From positions 1-64,000 of the forward strand of contig MU119371.1 in NCBI GenBank assembly GCA_014904845.1: a DNA stretch of 64,000 nucleotides, given 5' to 3'. The DNA comes from Acephala macrosclerotiorum (taxonomy: Eukaryota > Ascomycota > Leotiomycetes > Helotiales > Mollisiaceae). The notes under the pieces are model-generated. The model was not told the origin of the DNA. It ran no database searches and worked only from the letters and a program-made list of their open reading frames with translations. Numbering within the stretch: position 1 is the first letter of the stretch; the number at the start of each line of letters is the position of its first letter. Shown in pieces: positions 25,171 through 36,083 of the stretch. The position numbers and the translations under genes are program-made.

Positions 25171-27053
25171 AAGTACTTTATTCAATTTAGTATTGGCAAA
25201 AGTCGACTAATAATATTTCGAGTTTTAACCGTATAACTGCAAATGGATCGCGAGGCAGGACTGCTCATTGGATAGTTCGTCTCCAGCCTTATAGAATGTA
25301 CGATGATATATTGAAAACGTCATCAGCCTTATTAACCTTGATCTGACAAGATATGATCTCATGTTAATTTAAAAATCAAAGAAATATATTAACTCGTGCT
25401 CCCAAGACCTGGGACTTCAAGAATGGATACCTCTGCTGCTAATAGCGTCTAGCGAACGGAGCAGAAATAGAGACACGACCGGAATGGGCCGACGACTGCC
25501 CTGGCTTGGGACCTCGTGGGAACTCTTCCAAATTGATCGATACCCATGATCTAGTACCAGCAGAAGCACGATCAGATGAAACCATCACAGGCTAAAACAA
25601 CAAGATCTTTGAAAAGCAGCCGCACTAGCAGAGGAACGATCAGATGATACGAAGTATCTTAGTTGGAGGCGAGAGTCCAGTTAAGGCAGCAACTGTTGAA
25701 CGATTGCAAGAATGTGAGGGCCAGGTCCTAACAAAGCTCCCTCGCAGTGCATCCCGAACTTCTGTTTTTGACGATGGAGTCATGATGTCAGTTGAGAACT
25801 CGTATTCAGGTGATATTGGTGGAGAATGCACTGAAACAGTGGTCAATGTGGGAATGAGGTCTCACGCTCGACCGAGCATCGGCTCATATGGGTTGTCTCA
25901 GCTGGACTGGATGCACTAGTGAATTCACTTTATTAAGGGAGCATTCCCACTTAGTTAGACAGGCAGATTAGACATCACAATACCACTCCTTTTGCCCTCT
26001 CAACTGATACATGATATTGGTCTCGTACGGGGAAAGAATCTCACGAATCCTCCCTCCGGGTGGACTGCGCGAAAGAAAGGTAGGCCGTTAAGCGGAACTG
26101 ATGTGAGGAGTCAGAAGTTTGATACGAGGAACAGCGCGGCCGATGCCTGAAGGTCCGGAATCTTCGAGAGGAAGGCGAGGAAAAGCGAGTTCCACAGCGC
26201 TTGCTCATTCTGATTACAGAAGGTCCAACTCAGTATACGAAGTTGCGTTACACAAAGTCGACAATTCCTCAACCTTCGAGAGCGCAGATCCATTGTGCAC
26301 CGTAGCTCATTCCATCGTCAAGCTCGAACCCAAAATTGCATTCCCTCGATGTTCGAGTCTGACTCTGGGGTTCTTCAGCTGGCGTAGGAGGCAGATAGAG
26401 CCTCCTGTGCAAAATTGTTGTCTCTGCAATGAGCCGTCACTAGATTCTTTGGGCAGCGTAGGTTTTGGCAATCGTGAAGGGGGTGCAGCTGAGCAGTCTC
26501 ATTTAAGCCAAATTCAAAGCGCGTCCTGAGAGGCACCCATTCAGATATGAATAAGGAATGAAGGCCGTCTCATCACTCGCAGGTTGTATATGACCACTGT
26601 GTTTTAGTCTCATATGTTCTGCGAGCGTGCGATATCGACCGATCGAAGTCGGATAGGGGTTTGTCGTATATTCCAAGCTTAGAGCTTGATGGCGGCTCCC
26701 GACATCGAAATATGCACGCAGAGTGCGACTGAATTGTGCTGATGACACCGGAGGCACTTCTAATATGACCCAATAGCTGAAGTTCAAGCGGTATTTGATA
26801 AACATCGAGCGGTCCTTATTTGGCTGTCAATTCCTTGACTTCCAGCTCTGGTGCATGTCCCTGGCTTTCTGGAGCTTTGGTGTATCGCTATCTAGGAGCT
26901 GCATGCGCGCGTTGTCACGCGTGTCTTCGATGGTGACAGGTGAGTTCGATCAGGCAATTGAAAGATTTGAGAAACCCCCAGGAACCTGCTGGTGGGGCAC
27001 TGAGGAAAAAAAGCCCAGGAGAACTGCGGATGACTAACGAGGTAACCTTACGA
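25171..27053. other. Transition region with weak ORFs, no recognised gene
   Basis: Balanced composition. ATG-started frames: 25,644-25,919 (+, 91 aa), 26,143-26,529 (+, 128 aa, with a CCLCNEP motif near its end) and 26,503-26,805 (-, 100 aa). None shows a known domain and none has supporting splice signals, so they may be gene fragments. A 24-base segment ending ACGATCAGATGA near 25,560 is repeated with few changes near 25,625. Short TAACGAGGTAA copies occur at 27,035-27,045 and 27,079-27,089. Confidence 0.35.
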
Positions 27054-27290
27054 GCCGGGCTTCACGGGTCTGTGCGCTTAACGAGGTAAGGTATTTCGAA
27101 GAAAATAGGAATAAAATCTCGAACTATGAATGATTGAACGATTAAAAATGCAATTCAGCCAAAATGAAACTCGAAGCCGAGATTTGAACTAAGTTGAAAA
27201 AGTAAACGTAACTTTTAAAGTTTATAAGCAAAAAAGTGGCTCGCTAAAGGCGAAAAAATGCCCTGAGCACACAGACCTGTGAAGCCCGGC
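27054..27290. mobile_element. Small non-autonomous TIR element (237 bp), MITE-like
   Basis: Terminal inverted repeats of 24 bases at 27,054-27,077 and 27,267-27,290 differ at two positions, both transitions. They begin GCCGGGCTTCAC. The interior has no coding capacity. I could not find a clear target-site duplication, so the exact ends and superfamily are uncertain. The second element starts seven bases after its right end; the target duplication of that element uses the last three bases of this one. Confidence 0.55.
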
Positions 27291-27296
27291 TTCGAT

Positions 27297-27743
27297 CAAT
27301 CTTATTGACAAGAGTACGATTCCTCTAGAATCATACTCTTGACATTGAGGTGTGGGCGCCCTCCCCACGTGATTTAAAATAATTCGAATTAGGTTTAGTT
27401 CAATTAGAATAATTCACTTTAAGCTTAGTGCTTTTTGGCGTAAGAACATCAAAACGAGTAATCAAATAAATCAATTAATTGCGCAGTTTTTATTAATTTA
27501 AACTACTTAAAAAAATAGATGCACGAATAGCGCTTAATTGATTTTATTATACGTTTCAAATTCAAGCAATTTTCTCAATTTTTAACTCTATAGTTGCGAT
27601 TAGAATGCAAGTTGTGGTTTCGAATGCGGGTGGCTGTGGCAGAATACCTAATTAGGTAGGCGGTCAGCACCCCCTGCAGCCCGCCCACACCTCAAGTGCA
27701 AGAGTGTGATTCCAAAAGAATCGCACTCTTGGCAATAAGATTG
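27297..27743. mobile_element. MULE-like MITE (447 bp) with 62-bp TIRs and 9-bp TSD
   Basis: The left TIR (27,297-27,358) and right TIR (27,682-27,743) match at about 53 of 62 positions; both start CAATCTTATTG and end GGTGTGGGCG. The element is bounded by a perfect direct repeat GGCTTCGAT at 27,288-27,296 and 27,744-27,752, i.e. a 9-bp target-site duplication. Each TIR contains its own imperfect hairpin (CAAGAGT...ACTCTTG). A 9-bp duplication with long TIRs is typical of Mutator-like elements. The AT-rich interior has no ORF, so it is non-autonomous. It sits about 100 bases upstream of the first ATG of the NACHT-ankyrin region. Confidence 0.85.
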
Positions 27744-28169
27744 GGCTTCGATCGATTTCAAGATTTCACTTCTTTCGGCACGTGCTCTTTCCTTCAGAAA
27801 CCATTGTCCTCATTCTCAACCCCAAACAGCCAGCAATCATGGAATTCACTGTTCAGAATGTCGTTTTAAACGATCCTTCACTCTACTCTTATTCGGCAGC
27901 CTGTACGAATCGAGTCATCATGGCCCGTGACATGAGGCGCAGCAGTTCTCATTGGATGCCTTCTCACCAGGCAACAAGCTCCAAAGATATCCCTATCTCA
28001 AGACTTCTTATTTCTCTCACATCTTTTGAGATGCCCTTTTGCATCTTTGATATCTTGAATACGATCTGAATACGCTAAGCTCACCGGTGTTGATTTTCAA
28101 GTTGTTGACGACCCGTACTACACCTTCGACGACCTGAACATGGCTAGGACTAGGCAATTCCCCCCGCAG

Positions 28170-31100
28170 TGCTTCGCTCTCGACTACGGGTATCTCGGAG
28201 GGCCAGGACTTTGTGGTGCTTGACAATGAAGACATCGACGACTACAACGAGGATGGGATTCTTCCTCAATCACCTGAGGTCCTGGCGGGCATCCAGAAAT
28301 GGCTTCAGCACACCGACTACCTCGCTGATTCCAGCGAATACAACAAACACCTGAGTTCTCACGTCCCAGGTACTGGACTTTGGATCCAGAAGACTGAAGC
28401 CTATCGTTTGTGGCACGACTCACCAGACCATGGCTCACTCTGGACTAAAGCAATTGCTGGAGCCGGCAAAAGTGTCTTCGCTGCTATGATAGCAGCAAAA
28501 CTGGCAAAGGATGAGAAAGTCCCAGTTGTATCATTCTTCTTCCGCCAGATCATTGCTACCAATCACGACCCGCAATCTTTGGTTCGAGATTGGATTTCAA
28601 TGATTCTCAAGCACTCCCCACCTCTTCAAGCAAGAATGAAGAAGTACATGGATGATCGACGAACACTTGACAACATCACGACAAATGAATTCTGGCAGGA
28701 TATAGTTCAAGCTCTCGTTTCTCTCCCGAAAGTGTACTGCATAGTTGATGCCTTGGATGAGATGGACATCGACAAACAGGACTTCTTCAGAAACTTGGTC
28801 AGTCTTGGCAAGCAGAAGCCATCGTCCATCAAGTTGCTGATGACAAGTCGTCCGTTACCACGCATCGAAGCGTTCTTGAAAGATGACTCCATTCTCCAAG
28901 TCAGACTCGAGCAATTGAAGGTGGACAAAGACATTGCTCTCTACGTTGACTACCGTCTCGACCGACAGTCGGAAATGAATCTCGAGCTGCGATCTGCTGT
29001 AAAACAAGAAATTGGGCTGAAGGCGCAAGGCTCCTTTCTCTACGCAAGGTTGATGATGGACGAGCTTCTGGACCATATTAGAAAATGATCCCCGACATCC
29101 AGTACATTCAGCGCAGCCTAGGCTGGCTCCCATTGACTTTGGAAGATATGTACAATGGGATGCTCCTCGACCATTCACTCCGGTCTCGAGTGCCCCAAGA
29201 GCTTCAGCTGACCATTCTTCAATGGGTCACCCACTCATCTCGACCGCTTCGTCTTCTCGAGCTTGCAGCAATGCTTGATTCCCAAAATTCTTCACGCAAA
29301 AGCACCAAGGACACCAAGGCTGTCGTCCGAGCAGCTTGTGGACCACTTCTCGAAATTCTCGAAGACGAGACAGTTTCTGTTATTCATCATTCATTTACAG
29401 AGTTTTTGATTGACTCTGGAAGGAGCACTAGACCTTCATCAGACGACCAGCATCCCCAATTTCCCGTTATTGATCCCCAAAAAGCCCACAGAGCCATGGG
29501 ACTCACCTGCCTCCGATACCTCACCTCTGGTGCTTGAACGACTGGGAACTAGAAGAGAGAAATGACGACGACTTCTATCGACCTCGAAAGCAAACTCAAC
29601 AAGGAATTAAAATGCTCCATTCGTTCTTAGACTATGCAATGCACAACTGTAAGTAAGCGGGGGATACACCTTCTTTCCTATTTTGGAATGTCTCATGATA
29701 TTTCTCCCAAGACATTCTCCCAAGACATTCTTGAATGGGCAATTGCTGACTCCCCATCTTCTAGGGTATGTTCACATTCGCAAAGCCGGACCCCTCGATG
29801 AGCAGTTTCTTGCTGAAATGGACGACTTCATGGACACGGACAATTCTTTCTTTCGAGCGTGGGTAGACATGGTCTGGTCGACGACTTCACACCTATCCAA
29901 GATCTCCCCACTTCATGTCGCATCCTGGTCAGGAATGCCGATCTATGTGGACCGCATTCTCAAGCGTGGAGAAGCAATGGGCGCGACAACAAGGAGCGAA
30001 CGCCACTTTCATGGGCATCAGCAAAATGTCATGCCGAAGTTGTTTCTCTTCTGCTCGAGAGAATTGAAGATCCAGATGTGGATGACTACCATGGACTCAA
30101 GCCATTGCACTATGCAGCGATGGGCAATCATCGATCCATCGTCAAGCTTCTCCTTGCTGCCGGCGTAAGCCCGATGACAGGGAAGATGCGAGATCCTGGG
30201 CGTTTTTGTGGTAATGCTCCGTCCTCTATCGGACAATCTCCATTGCTGTATGCTTCGCGGTCAGGTTCTTTGGAGTCGGTACAAGAAATGGTTCCTTACC
30301 TGGAACTCAAGGATCTACACAACGCATTGTGTTGGGCTGCCGGCTCTGGTAAAATTCAAGTCGTGGACTTACTCCTCGCACTTCCAAATGTCTCTGCTGA
30401 GCCACCAGATCATAGCGACACTCCTCTCTTCCTTGCATCAGGCGGACTGCATTACCATGTCATGAAATCTCTGCTAGAGAAAGGCGCGGATCCAAACAAG
30501 ACCTCCACGAACTACCGAGGTATGGAAATGATGTCAACTTACGATATGGCAAAGCAAAAAGGCCGCGGTCCAACACCACTTCATGCTGTATGTAGGCTCA
30601 ATCAACGAGATTACTCACGGGAGTCAGATTCCGAGAGTATGACAAGATGTTTCCATCTCTTGTTGGACGCTGGTAGCGAGATCAATGCTGTTGATAAATT
30701 GGGCAGGACAGCACTGCATCATGCCATTGGACACGGGGGTCACAGTCAACCTGATCCGTCTCTTCCTAAGCTTCTGCTGGACAATGGTGCCGATCCGACT
30801 GTGCAAGACGACATAGGAGATACGCCCTTGCATTTAGTGTCTCTTCATCATGATTCTGCATCTGTGATCGAGTCGCTTCTTGCCAAAGGTGCTAGTCTGG
30901 ATGTAAGGCGCCCAAAAGATGGCAGGACACCAGTCCATACAATGATGGACAACATCCACACACTCGACATCAAACCCCTGGTGCCTCATGTTAAGGACTG
31001 GAACATCCGCGATTCGCACGGAGATACGCCTCTTCATATCTACCTGTCAAAGTCATACAGTCCAGCAGCTGCCCTCCAAGATCTTCTTGATGCCGGCGCT

Positions 31101-34100
31101 GACCTGAACTGCAAGAACAAGGCTGGTGAGGCCCCAATTCATGCGATCAAGGAGACACACCACAACGGAAAGTCTGTCCTACCGTCCCTCATAGCAGCCG
31201 GTGCTAGTCTGGAGACGAGAGATAGTGATGGGCGAACGTTCCTTCTGCGCTTGACGCAAGGCAATCTATACAATGCCCAAGGTCCATTGAAACATCTCTC
31301 AGATCTCGGCGCGAAAGCTGATGCATGTGACAACAACGGCGACAGTGCTCTGCATCTTGTGTGTAGGAGAAATTGCGATCCGGATCTAGTAAGTTCGCCT
31401 AGTATGCTTTTCCATGTGCATGCTAATCTCTGGCTAGGTTCAAGCTCTTGTGACCTCCGGGGCCAATCCGCTCTCTACAAATCATGCTGGAAACACACTT
31501 CTCCACGAAATTCTAGCTGGCTATGCTACAGGGGAGATCGAGCATACTATTCGTCTCATTGATGTATTCTTGGACGCCGGTATCCCTGCTGGGGCTCGCA
31601 ACAATCTTGGTCAAACACCTTTTCACCTTGCATGTGAAATTCTTCCGCCGAAGCACCTGGGGTCTGGAAAAGCAGACCCTCTGGAAGAGATACTCAAAAC
31701 CAAACTTGTCGCCTTCATCAACGCCGAGGACAATCGTGGCATCCGACCAATACATCTAGCAGCTACCAAATCCGAAGAGCTCGTGGCGAGACTGATTTCC
31801 CATGGAGCTAACGCTACGGTTGTGACGAACGATGATATGACGACGCTCCATATCGCTGCCAGAGCGAGAAAGTGCAATATTATTGGTCTACTTCTAGAAC
31901 ATTTCTCCAAGATAGGTCGAACGGATATATTGGACTTGCAGGATAATACCGGCCGCACTGCACTTCATTATGCGTGCCGATCTGGACGTCCGGAAAGCGT
32001 GGCTCTCTTGCTCCGAGCAGGGGCATCTCCAACTACTTTGGACAAGCGGAATAATTCGCCGCTCCTCGTTTGCGCCGAGTTCGAACACGATAGAAGACAG
32101 CGAACCACTGATATCGCAAGGCCAGACCCATTAAGGCCTTCGCAGCTGGAAATCCCCTATCACTTGCGTTACCAGAATCGCCAAGCATTGTGGGGTAATG
32201 TGTCGACAGAGGACGATACCATCAGGATCCGAGACATTATCCGTCTCTTATTGGATCATGGAGCAGCAGTAGCTACTGAGTCAAGCTCGTCTGGATTCTC
32301 TCAAATATCCTCATCAATTCAAACCGCTATCGCTGAAGGTTGTGCCGAGATGGTTGACGAATTGATGCCCCACATGGAAGCTTACAATGCAGGCTCTGAA
32401 AAGAAGAAGCAAGCATTCGATTATTGGTGCACGAGTCGATACATGCTATTTCAGGAACGTTATATCCTCAATACAATCAAACCGGACATCTCGAAAGATG
32501 ACTTCTGCAAGGATGGGGATGCGATAAGGCTTTGCAATTATTTGCTCGCGCTGGGGCAGCACAAAGCCATCGAGGAATTACCAGCAATGGGTGCTGATTT
32601 TTCACCCAAAGTTGGCTATCAAACCGACTTTCTCACTGTACTGGCACTGTTTGGTTACGTGTCAACTTTCAAGAAGCTAGGGTTGTCAATTCAAAGGCCT
32701 GGCTGGATCAACGGCATTGAACATGACACAAACAACGCCCGCGAACTTGTCAGGCCTTACCTCATCACCGCTGCTGAGAGAGAATTGCCGAATCTTGACA
32801 TGATCAAGCTTATTGTCGAAATTTTTGGTGCAGATGTCAACATTCAGCCTGTGGTTCCTGCGTACCAGTCCTCCGGAGGGTATAAATATCCGCCTGGCGA
32901 AAGCGCATTGCATATTCTCGTACGTGGGCGTCACTGGTGGCAAAGTGAAGCGGTTGAATACTTGCTTTCGAAGGGTGCCAATATCGAGGCCAAGAACCAG
33001 AACGGGCGAACTCCTTTAAACCTTGCTGTTAGTAACGACCATTGCTATGGTACCTATCGGAGAAGGCAGACTGCAAAGATCCTTCTTGAACATGGTGCAG
33101 ACCCCAACAGCATGGACGACAATGGATTGACTTGCCTCAACAAGGCAATGCACGATATTGAACTAGTCCGCCTTCTGATGAAGCACGGAGCAGACATCTC
33201 TCTCGGAACTCAACCTGTCCTCTTTTCCGCCATTACTGCTATGGACGTCGCTGCTGTTGCTGCGCTCTTGGAGTCTGGTGCCGACTGCAACGCAAAGCCA
33301 CAGCCCATCGACCGATCGAAACTCCCACGACATGAGCAAAATATCAAAATGCATGATCTCGAGCTGCACCCAATCCATTACGCTGCAAGTAACAAGTTCA
33401 ACAACACGAAGACCCGAGACTCCGCCATTGAAATTGTCAAATTACTGTTAGACAATGGAGCAGATCCTTACCTGCAATTTTGTGAAGACTCGACCATCAT
33501 ACACGAAATCTTCGGTTCTGGAGGCATTCTCCAACCATTCCTGGCGCTCCCTGGTCTCAATCTGGAATATCGAGATCCTAAAGGTCGAACACTTCTTCTT
33601 GCGGCTTCAAGGTCAAACGGTGGAACCAACTCACCGAGCTCGTCTTCTTACCCAATGAGCACTACATCCAAGTCCCACGAAGATCGAGCCAAGGAATTCG
33701 AAATGTTAACTGCAGGTGACCCATCTCTGTGCCGTACAGTCTACGAAATGGGCGGCGATCTAACAGCCGTTGACAACGAGGGCAACAACGCGCTTCATTT
33801 CCTTCTTCAAGCCAGTCCCCACAACAACGAGGAATTCAAGAAGACCTTCCGAATTTTCATCGAGAAAGCGCCATCTCTTGTCACCCAAAAGAACACACAA
33901 GGAAATACCCCCTTCCATCTTGCAATTTCTAACAACCGGATGTGGTCCGCGGAAACCTTGATGGAAGTAGGCGCCGATCCCCTAGACAGAGACGGGCTCG
34001 GCAACACTTCTCTTCATTACCTTTCACCCCATCTGTACTCAGCTATAGCAGACAAAGAGTGGATTCCTCGATTCAAGAAATATATCGATCTTGGTTTGAA

Positions 34101-34591
34101 CATCAACGAGAAGAACCATGTTGGTGAAACGCGGGTATTCAAGTACTTTAATAGTGGATATAATTCTTGGGGATGCGGAAAGCATGACCATCGGAAGTAC
34201 TATACACCATTTGAGGAAGCTGGAGCCGATCTGTTTGTGGCGAACAACGAGGGTGAGACATTGCTGCATCTGGTTGCGAAGAAGGTAAATAATGGCAGCA
34301 TGAGTCGCATGCGCAAGTCGGATGATGTGGATACATTCAAGTTCTTGATGGAGAAAGGATTAGATCCCATGACGGAGGATAAGAACCAGAGAACTGCCCT
34401 GGTAAGTCTCTGCGTATCTAGTGAGTGAAGATACTAACACTTTCTAGGATGTCGCGGCTGCGTTTTCGAACGATGATGTGCTTGCTCTTTTCCAAAGGAG
34501 TAAAACACAAGCCACTCTCGCAAAGAACGAAGACCCAGAATCTGGTAAAACATTCCCACAACTCCGCAATACGCCCCTCACACATACATAG
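28170..34591 (+). pseudogene. NACHT-ankyrin (NLR-like) gene with three one-base frame losses
   Basis: Encodes an NLR-type protein: a NACHT NTPase with P-loop GAGKS (about 28,458-28,473), Walker-B-like CIVDALDEMD (about 28,738) and a KLLMTSRP segment; then a winged-helix-like stretch; then more than 20 ankyrin repeats (ADPN, TPLH and GADP signatures) to the end. Fungal NACHT-ankyrin proteins are thought to act in non-self recognition or cell death. Introns seen: 29,649-29,764, 31,389-31,437 and 34,402-34,447, all in phase. Reading continuity needs one missing base near 29,082-29,090, 29,529-29,533 and 29,971-29,982; at each place the family-like sequence resumes in the next frame. The final stop is TAG at 34,589-34,591. 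The 5' end is unresolved: the NACHT frame has no ATG before the P-loop, and a splice acceptor CCCGCAG at 28,169 suggests an upstream exon. The alternative is sequencing indels, but five long neighbours have none. Confidence 0.75.
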
Positions 34592-35426
34592 CAACAATAT
34601 CCAGAAGCTTGCATTGAAACAGCAGGAGAGTAAAAGAATGCAGCTTTGCCATCGAGGTTGAATGAAAGCAGACGAATTTCATGAAAATTATGAACATTAT
34701 GTACCAGCAGGCTACGCAAACAGTGAAACGCGTGCAGCTTCATATCGCATTGCCCGCCGCATCCCAGAAGTTACGGACCCCCAGCGCCAACCTGGTTTAG
34801 CGTTTTGGTACGGAGTTGGCGATCGGTTAGTAACGAGCCTAGGATCATAAGTCTGTGTTTTCTAGGCATTTTTTAGGGCATTTTTAAGCGACGAAAATTA
34901 AACTCGACGACTTTGCTTTAAAAGTATAAAATACGCACAAATCAAAATTATTTGAACTTATATTACGATATTTATAAAAAGTTATAATAAGTTTATAAAG
35001 CAAATTTGAATTAATTTAGTTTCGTGATTAAAAATCGAAATTTGGTTTCAGCGTTTATTTATTAGCGAGAAGGCCCGAAGAGCCCTGTAAAACACAGACT
35101 GCCACCAATGAGATTCCGCATCCCAGATTCCGACTCCGTATTACGCTTGATTTTCCGAGCAGCCTCGGACTTATCAAGACGTACAATGGATTCATACAAC
35201 CATGTGAAGAGGCATAAGTAGTATCTCTTCCTCTCGTTCTCGAAGTCTCTTTCAAATCTCTAAGACCTATTCTCTCCTGCCAAGTGAAATCAGACTTGTA
35301 TCTCTTCAATTATTCATACTGCACTTCCTCAACAACTCTATCCTCGCAACTCACCTTACTCATCAAAAACCGCCTCGCCTTATTAGAACCACCTTCACAT
35401 TCCAACCCTCGCACATAGAAATCAAG
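34592..35426. other. Intergenic, with a small AT-rich scar and the O-methyltransferase promoter
   Basis: About 34,875-35,050 is AT-rich with CG remnants, like the large RIP blocks, and may be a small RIP-affected repeat remnant. About 35,220-35,420 is pyrimidine-rich, as in many fungal promoters and leaders. No gene is recognised. Confidence 0.45.
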
Positions 35427-36083
35427 ATGCCATCCCTCCTCCACAAAGCCGCCGCCCTCGACTCCCTCGCCCACGCCTCTCTCCTGACTCCAAACCCCAA
35501 ACTCGACTTCGCCCTCTCAAACTCCGCCGCCGCCAGCCTCCCACCCATAACAATCAACCCCCTCCAAGGCCAATTCCTCGCCATACAATGCAAACTCCTC
35601 CGCGCCAAACGCATCCTCGAAATCGGCACCTTAGGCGGCTACAGCACAATCTGGTTCGCCAGCACAGGCGCACATGTAACCTCCATCGAGATAAATCCCA
35701 AATACCGGGACGTCGCTCTCCAAAACACCTCGGGTCTTCCTGTCGAAATTATTTTGGGTGCGGCGCTGGATGTGTTGCCGAAGTTGAAAGAAGAAGGGAG
35801 GGAGTTCGATTTCGTGTTCATAGATGCAGCGTGGGAGGAACAATTTAGTTATTTTGAGTGGGCGGTTAAGTTGACGAGGGAGGGGGGAGCGATTTATGTT
35901 GATAATGTGGTGAGGGAGTTGTTGGAGCATGAGGATTTGGGGGAGAAGGAGGGGTTGGTGAGTAGGGTGGGAGACTTGAAAGGGAGCGTGCAGGCTAGTT
36001 TGATTAGTACAGTTTCTAGTCATAAAGGGAAGGAGGAGGAGATGATGGATGGGTTTTTGCTGGCTGTTGTTGAGAAGAAGTGA
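35427..36083 (+). CDS. Class-III (CCoAOMT/COMT-like) SAM-dependent O-methyltransferase
   Basis: Single-exon gene, 218 aa, ATG in good context (ATCAAGATG). The fold is that of the metal-dependent O-methyltransferase_3 family, about 220 aa long. The SAM-binding motif LEIGTLGGYST is at residues 64-74 and the acidic ribose-binding Glu lies in SIEINP (about 88). The FIDAAW segment (131-136) supplies the expected metal-ligand Asp at 133, and YVDN (157-160) supplies the Asp-Asn pair. Family members usually read DADK where this one has DAAW, so substrate handling may differ. It likely methylates a small catechol-type or secondary metabolite in the cytosol; the substrate cannot be told. No biosynthetic cluster genes lie nearby. 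Codon use switches sharply from C-ending to G-ending near 35,740 although the frame stays intact. Confidence 0.9.
   Translation: MPSLLHKAAALDSLAHASLLTPNPKLDFALSNSAAASLPPITINPLQGQFLAIQCKLLRAKRILEIGTLGGYSTIWFASTGAHVTSIEINPKYRDVALQNTSGLPVEIILGAALDVLPKLKEEGREFDFVFIDAAWEEQFSYFEWAVKLTREGGAIYVDNVVRELLEHEDLGEKEGLVSRVGDLKGSVQASLISTVSSHKGKEEEMMDGFLLAVVEKK

Noticed and set aside
26503..26805. Possible TALE homeodomain trace (NPYPT followed by LAE and L) on the minus strand
   Set aside because: The spacing is off by one residue and the essential WF-N-R recognition helix is absent; the short match is likely chance.
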